Below, piece by piece: positions 58,189 through 64,000 of a stretch of 64,000 nucleotides of DNA. The notes beneath the pieces were generated by a model that was not told the DNA's origin, searched no databases, and was given only the letters and a program-made list of their open reading frames with translations. Location of the stretch: assembly GCF_901000735.1 (NCBI RefSeq), contig NC_081542.1:14015134-14079133 (forward strand), read 5' to 3'. The DNA is from Corylus avellana. Lineage: Eukaryota; Streptophyta; Magnoliopsida; Fagales; Betulaceae. Position 1 is the first letter of the stretch. Every line of letters begins with the position of its first letter. The position numbers and the translations under genes were made by a program.

Positions 58189-59967
58189 TAGTTTTTAAGG
58201 CTCAGTGAAAAATTCATTGCCATTTGTGACATTGGTGGTGTATTATCCAAAATTCTGTGCTTCACTGTGATTAGATCAAAAGCTAATTTTTTTATTTTTT
58301 ATGATATCTATGATATGTTGAGGTCAACTTATTTGATAATTTATAGATTACTAAGTGAAGCAGTATCCTCGGGCAGTTTAGTCAAGATCATCAGTTAAAT
58401 AGGAAAAAATTTCTTTGATTAGATGATGCAGAACCACATGACTGGCACAAACTTCAAAGCACGTTTTGCACAGGGCATCCAAGGGTGCTCATTTTACACA
58501 ATTGACAAGGAAATATTGGAAAAGTGAACTGTGCTGTGGAGGAAAGAAGAAAATTAGAAACGCTCGTAGACAAAGATGCCTGTGTGCACCGGTAAAATCC
58601 TATGAGATTGAAATGCATCCTGTTGGAAGAGTGAATTATGTGTGAAAGGAAAGAAGAAAAGAACAGCTCGTATACATAGACGCCTACATGCACGCGCAGA
58701 ATCCTGTGACATTGAAATTCATCCTTGTCTTGCAGATGTATTGGTGGATAGAAGATTCTATATAAAAATATGGAGAACATTTAGATTTTGAGAAGATTAA
58801 TTTTTGAGCAAATATGAATCATATTGTCATATGTTTTGAGTGGTCTATCTTGATATATACTTGAAGTTCAGAAATTCGCTATTTTGTTTCTAGAAAAGCA
58901 TTAAAGAAAAGAAAAGTCGTAGAGTCATCTGATTTGAGATTAATGGCTTGCTTTGTAATTGAGATAGCTATGGTTGGGACATAGATGCAACTTTGTAGAA
59001 GGTTTCATTTACTCTCCTCTTACATTATTTGTTTTTTCGGGTAGATTGTGTATTCTCTAGCAAATGTATGCCGAAGTACGGCAATGATCTACTCAAACAA
59101 GGAATAAGATGATTCCTAAGGCTGCTTCCTGGTAGGGCTGCGCATGAAGTGATAATCCTATTACAGTTTAAGTTTGAAAGCCCTTTAGACTAGAAGAAAT
59201 ATAGTTTGGGCAAAACTAAGGGTAAACAGTCTTTTTGACTGTAACCCTAGAAGTTAAAAATGTTAAGGTGTCATGGGGTTTGAACAACGAGAGATACAAG
59301 AGGCAGCTCATGCAGTAACTTGGACACCTCAACTGATGATCAAATGCAGAGTTGCAGATAACTCATCCTTTATCTCCAAGTGCTCGGTTACTTAGTTCAA
59401 CTACATGGATGCTGCTTTGAATTTCTTGTCCTTTCAGTTACTTTAGATTGTAATCTAGTTATTTGATTTCCTCAGTTTATTTATCATCATCTACAGCTTC
59501 TATATGACACTTATCAGGATCATTAGTTGTTGTATATCACAAATGTAACAAACTCTATGTGCTTGTAATTATAAATACAATAGACATTGCTCTGTTTTGG
59601 ATAATTAAATCAAAACAGTTTCTCAAAATTTACAAAAGAAAATGTACTCATTCTTTTCATATGCAGGTTCCTCTGTTGTTGCCCTACTGATTTTGTTCTT
59701 TTCTAGTTCACCTCCAACAACCTCTACACCTCCTTCAGCTATGGCCATGCCACAACCAAAGTTCCATGGCACTATGTCCAATCATCGGCATGTTGTACGT
59801 GCTCGGGGTTAGAGATGGCCAGCTGGTCGATCTTGAAGAGAAAGCTCTGAATGATAAGGCCCAAAACCTAGAATCAAAGTTTAAGGTTATTTCTTCGAGT
59901 TGAGTTTGAATACTGTCTTGCAGCTAGACTCTTGCTCGAGAGCTTATATTATGTCGAGCTTAGTTTG

Positions 59968-60043
59968 AGTAGCCAATACTTAGCTCAATTCGATCCGATT
60001 ATAAGCTCGAATAGTCAATACTTAGCTCAATTCGATCCGATTA
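59968..60043. repeat. Two-copy 42-bp tandem repeat
   Basis: CAATACTTAGCTCAATTCG followed by ATCCGATTA occurs at about 59974 and 60016, with GCTCGAATAG between. Likely a relic of a GAGCTCGA-rich transposon end. Confidence 0.6.
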
Positions 60044-61196
60044 CCTTATAATCGCAGGCTTCAAAACTTCTCATGTGTTAGAATAAGTGGACAATAAGCA
60101 TCACCTTGTTTTGTCATATGGATGGCTTTTCAATCCACACTTGCTGGGCTTTTGTTTAAATTTGTGAAGGTAACACAACTGTACACCTTGGCTTACTGTA
60201 ATGAATATAGAAGGGTTCATTATAAATAGTATTTTAAATCAAACTTTCTAGCCATATGTTTCTCTTGAAGGCATCTCCCAGTTTTGGGAACCAAAAAATT
60301 TATTTCGAAACCAATTTGAAGAAGACATTAAAGGTTTGTTTGAGATTGCAGTTTCTATAAGTGCGATTTTAAAAATTGCATTTTTAAAATCGCTATTTTT
60401 TAAAATCTCAAATGTGTTTGATAAAACATATTAAAAAATATTTTTTTTTATCAAATATTTGTTATAAAAAATCGTGATTTTAGTTTAAATTTGCGCATTT
60501 TTAAATAAGCATTCTTAGCCTGTTTATAAAAATCGCAAATTTTTTTCTTATATTAAATTAAACACCTTTTCAATTGTAATGCTAAATGTTTTACGTTTTG
60601 TGATATCTTTTAAAAATATATATTATTTTTACGAAATCGAAATGCCACTTCCGATTTCTAAAGACAAGATATGTAGTGTCGTTGCAAAAACTTTTCTTCA
60701 TAACATGGACTAGTACCATACGCTTTCCGATAGAAACAGACGACATACTGTTCAAACAGCGAAATGGCGCGACTTTTATTCCCCCGAGATGCCTCACTTT
60801 TGGCCCAAATACTGTTCATCATCATTTCTAAAAAAAATCAACATCAAAACATTCAAACTTTTTCACTTTTAATATCAAATTATTCATTTTTTATTATTAT
60901 TCAAATAAAAAAATCACTACAAAACAAAACTTTTTTACTTTTTTCATACCACTTTTTCATTTTTTTTATACCAAACATTCTTATTTTTTTTCACATCAAT
61001 CTACATCAACTACAGTGTTTAGGTCATTCCATTTGCCAAACACCTCCTTAGATTCTGAAGCACAGGAACTAGGAAGAATAGGTCAGAGGCCGCCATTACC
61101 GTAAGGAATTTTGACATCTCCAGCTTAATACCAATCCAACCCTCGAGAGGATCTCTTGATAAACAAGAAGTGGTCTGAGGCTGAATCGGACGGACT

Positions 61197-61696
61197 CGGT
61201 GAGTCAACAATGTTTGCTTTTCTCTGTTCAAGACAGCTTCTCTTACTTAAAAGTAGGAGGTCCCAATTGGGGTTTATTCAGCAAAATGCTTTCTTTATTC
61301 TAAAATCATTCGCATCGATAGGGTTATGTCAATCTAATGAAACACAACAAGAAGAGAAACATTCTTTTACAGTGTCTTACCTCATAAACTCATGTGGGCT
61401 GTCCCCAAAATCTGCTATTTTAGCATCCCAGAGAATGAACTTTGATCGGTGAGTCAACAATGTTTGCTTTTCTCTGTTCAAGACAGCTTCTCTTACTTAA
61501 AAGTAGGAGGTCCCAATTGGGGTTTATTCAGCAAAATGCTTTCTTTATTCTAAAATCATTCGCATCGATAGGGTTATGTCAATCTAATGAAACACAACAA
61601 GAAGAGAAACATTCTTTTACAGTGTCTTACCTCATAAACTCATGTGGGCTGTCCCCAAAATCTGCTATTTTAGCATCCCAGAGAATGAACTTTGAG
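61197..61696 (+). repeat. 250-bp tandem duplication at the start of mTERF copy 3
   Basis: 61197-61446 and 61447-61696 are identical except for the final base (T versus G). The unit spans from just before the start codon to codon 79 or so. The period is 250, not a multiple of three. Confidence 0.95.
61210..61452 (+). pseudogene. Duplicated mTERF N-terminus, 80-codon upstream frame
   Basis: The first ATG starts the normal mTERF N-terminus (MFAFLCSRQLLLLKSRRSQ) and reads to RMNFDR, where the duplication shifts it to TGA at 61450-61452. It encodes only the presumed transit peptide and the first mTERF helices. If it is transcribed it acts as an upstream reading frame ending 7 bp before the ATG of the full gene. 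Confidence 0.8.
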
Positions 61697-62668
61697 AACC
61701 CAGAGAGACCAGACTCAGTGCTTAATCTTCTCAAAGAGAATGGATTCACCCCTACCCAGATCTCCAAAATTGTCAGGGTACAACCAATGTTGCTTTTATC
61801 TGATCCTGAGAAGACCCTTTTGCCCAAGATTGAGTTTTTCCGTTCTGTGGGGGTTTCGAGCTCTGACCTCTCTGAGATTCTCTCTTCAAACCCATTGTTG
61901 TTAGCAAGAAGCTTACAGAAACAACTAATCCCCTCCTATGATTTCCTCAAGACTGTACTTCTTGTCGACGAGAAAGTCCTTGCAACTTTGAAGCGCGCAC
62001 CACGGTCTTTTCTGTATAATGTGACAAATAATATGACTCCTAACATTGCACATTTGAGACAACTTGGATTGCCTCAATCTACCATTTCTTTCTTGGTAAG
62101 TAATTATCCTTCTGAAGCGTTCGCTAAGCATACTAGGTTTGTTGAGGCTGTCCAACAGGTTATGGAAATGGGATTCAATCCCTTGAAAACGGTGTTTGTC
62201 CTGGCAATCCAAGTATTATTGAAGATGAGTAAACCAAAGTTGGAGTCTAAGTTGGAGCTTTATAAGAGGTGGGGTTGGTCAGAGGACATGGCCCTCTCAG
62301 CATTTAAAAGGCATCCAAATTGTATGCTTTTATCGGATGGGAAGATCACGAAAGCAATGGACTTCCTTGTGAACAAAATGGGTTGGCCATCTGCTAATAT
62401 TGCTATTAATCCTGTAGTTCTATTTTTCAGCTTGGAGAAGAGGATAATGCCTAGGTTTTCAGTTATTCAGATTTTACAAGCGAAGGGTTTGGTCAAGAAT
62501 GATTTGTCCTCAGGATCTTTCATACTACCTAGTGAGAAGTGCTTTGTGGAGAAGTTTTTGATCAAATTTCAAGACGATGTTCCTGAACTGTTGAATGTGT
62601 ATCGGGGTAAGATGGATCTTATGGAGGTTGGAAGTCAATCTGAGAATGCACGTGGTGCTAAACAGTAG
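61460..62668 (+). CDS. mTERF family protein, copy 3 (402 aa, intronless)
   Basis: Full mTERF reading frame starting at the second copy of the duplicated N-terminus: MFAFLCSRQLLLLKSRRSQ, then FTVSYLINSCGLSPKSA, LLLSDPEKTLLPKIEFF, LLARSLQKQLIPSYDFL, FKRHPNCMLLSDGKI and LFFSLEKRIMPRF. Length and motif order match copies 1 and 2. Coding is intact from 61460 to the TAG at 62666-62668. The first ATG in the mRNA would, however, be the one at 61210, which opens a short frame, so translation of the full protein may depend on reinitiation, leaky scanning or a later transcription start. Alternatively the duplication is an assembly error and the gene is normal. Confidence 0.88.
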   Translation: MFAFLCSRQLLLLKSRRSQLGFIQQNAFFILKSFASIGLCQSNETQQEEKHSFTVSYLINSCGLSPKSAILASQRMNFENPERPDSVLNLLKENGFTPTQISKIVRVQPMLLLSDPEKTLLPKIEFFRSVGVSSSDLSEILSSNPLLLARSLQKQLIPSYDFLKTVLLVDEKVLATLKRAPRSFLYNVTNNMTPNIAHLRQLGLPQSTISFLVSNYPSEAFAKHTRFVEAVQQVMEMGFNPLKTVFVLAIQVLLKMSKPKLESKLELYKRWGWSEDMALSAFKRHPNCMLLSDGKITKAMDFLVNKMGWPSANIAINPVVLFFSLEKRIMPRFSVIQILQAKGLVKNDLSSGSFILPSEKCFVEKFLIKFQDDVPELLNVYRGKMDLMEVGSQSENARGAKQ

Positions 62669-63687
62669 TAACATTTTGACTTCCAACTTAAGGTTCTTGA
62701 CTTTTAATTCAATGCCAGTTTAACATTTCGTACTTATTAGATAAAGCATATGCATCATCTTGTTTTGTTTTCACCTGGATATGTGTTTTCCTAGACAATG
62801 ATTTCTAATATTGATCCATGTCATTAATTATTTATTTCAAACAGAATACCTGACTCACGTAGTCGATTATATTTTACTACTCATCTCCTACACCCCCAAG
62901 AAATAAGTAAAATAGGGATCTCGTTGTCATAAAGATCATAGGTATTTTTGATGGCTTCAGTTTCTGTCTAAAATCTTTTTGATGTTAATGAATATCTTTG
63001 ATTGACTTCAAAGATATTTTATATTATAAGAATGCTTTTAGCTTGAGGCACCTAACGCGAATATGTGATTGATGCTATATGCTCAAGACTCTGGGCCGAA
63101 AGGCGCTATCCATCAAGCAAATGCACCTTCTATTCAAGCTGCATTATGTAAATTATAAGGCATAAAATAGATGGGCTCCTTAACACTTTGATTTCTCATA
63201 ACAAGTCTTCCTCAGAAAAGATAGAGAAATAGGTTGCATTCTTGAATCTTGAAACGTTCTGTATATAACTTGTGTTTTCTTCTTTATCTTTATATATGCA
63301 GTTACTTCTTTTTTTCTTTGATTCGATGTATGCAGCTGCTTGACTTAACCATCGGTGACCTGAAATTTGGTGTTGCTAATTTACTTTCTTTGGGTGCATT
63401 CGTAAGCTTGATGAGTTTTTGGTTTCAAATATTATTGGTACGTTTTTTATTATTTTTTTCTTTTTTGTGGAAGTGCAACTTTTATTGGTATTAATACTTT
63501 GGATGTGAGCGCTTCAAGTTTTCAGCCATGATAACTCATCTGTAATATGTTGGCCTCTTCATTTCCACTGCTCTGAACTAAATTTCCACCTAGTTGGATG
63601 ATCCCATTTACTGGATGAACGATATTTTTTAATTTGAATCATTGATCTTTTGTATACTATCCTTTAATTTTCTGCTACATTATTATT
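62669..63687. other. mTERF copy 3 3' flank
   Basis: Diverged match to the flanks of copies 1 and 2 up to about 63640, including the GTGACCTGAAATTTGG block. No further gene. The 342-360-bp foldback found in units 1 and 2 is not seen. Confidence 0.55.
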
Positions 63688-64000
63688 ATTATTTGATAAG
63701 TAAAGGAAATTCATTAAGAGTGCAAGGGGCGCAACCTAAGTACACAAAAAATATATGAGAAAAAACACCCAACAAATCAAGAACGAGAAAAAAGAGAACA
63801 AAAATATGCATAGCTAGATACATGAAGAAGGGTGGAGTAGAAATCCACTCAAATAGGGATGTTAGAAAACAAGTTCGTAGATCTGAGCTTGTTCTCTCAT
63901 GATCCTTGAATCTTCGAGCCTTTCTTTCTATCCAAATGCATCACATTAAAAAGGAAGGAATTGCATTCCAAACAAAATTGATATAATTTTGGCCGACCCT
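63688..64000 (-). mobile_element. LINE 3' end, running off the window
   Basis: TTTGATAAGTAAAGG and GGGGCGCAACC match the 3' terminal text of the LINE at 55451-55496 (TTTGATAAGTAATTG and GGGGCGCAACC), in the same orientation. The body continues past 64000, so its coding part is not visible here. Confidence 0.65.

Larger units (their letters stand above)
57652..61196. other. Intergenic: rest of unit 2 flank and mTERF copy 3 upstream region
   Basis: 57652-58510 resumes the flank seen at 47782-48600. 59040-59225 is a further, diverged copy of the block at 47040-47220 and 54640-54830. 59660-59830 has CT-rich, Pro/Ser-like text without a lasting frame. 60300-60560 is a degraded repeat with GATTTTAAAAATTGC-type inverted words, and 60760-61040 is T-rich. 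No gene is supported. Confidence 0.55.

Overview
This is a nuclear window from a flowering plant. It has GT-AG introns, plant-only gene families (CC-type glutaredoxin, NAC, expanded mTERF), plant L1-type LINEs, hAT and Mutator-like miniature elements and a 1.46-kb LTR. It is AT-rich with large intergenic spaces, which fits a eudicot, probably a woody rosid; the species cannot be named from sequence alone. Two runs of exactly 100 N (28719-28818 and 51395-51494) are scaffold gaps.

Layout. 1-9.7 kb is mostly repeats around one single-exon CC-type glutaredoxin gene (minus strand, 3650-3961). A long foldback Mutator-like element lies at 783-2239. A dead LINE RNase H fragment (about 7411-9470) is split by a second Mutator-like foldback and a small hAT element. 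9.7-20.3 kb is a three-unit tandem array. Each unit carries a solo LTR ending 46 bp before the ATG of a divergent two-exon NAC-like gene, so the LTR and gene were amplified together. 20.6-40.7 kb holds two convergent housekeeping genes: an OTU5/OTUD6B-like deubiquitinase (+) and the nonsense-mediated decay factor SMG9 (-, eight exons reconstructed). About 6.7 kb of this locus appears twice on either side of the first gap, exactly as if two overlapping allelic contigs had been scaffolded without merging; the extra OTU5 and SMG9 3' copies are therefore probably not real genes. 41.3-43.7 kb is a decayed LINE. 44.3-64 kb is a tandem family of three intronless mTERF genes, with their 3' flanks duplicated too, later interrupted by a 2.2-kb LINE, foldback elements, a TA microsatellite expansion and a 250-bp internal duplication at the start of the third gene.

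The genes do not form a pathway. OTU5 acts in ubiquitin removal, SMG9 in RNA surveillance, the glutaredoxin in redox/TGA-factor regulation, mTERFs in organelle gene expression and the NAC-like proteins probably in transcription. The main interest is structural: LTR-gene co-amplification, a likely false duplication, nested transposons with recognisable target-site duplications, and a perfect 76-bp palindrome beside SMG9.
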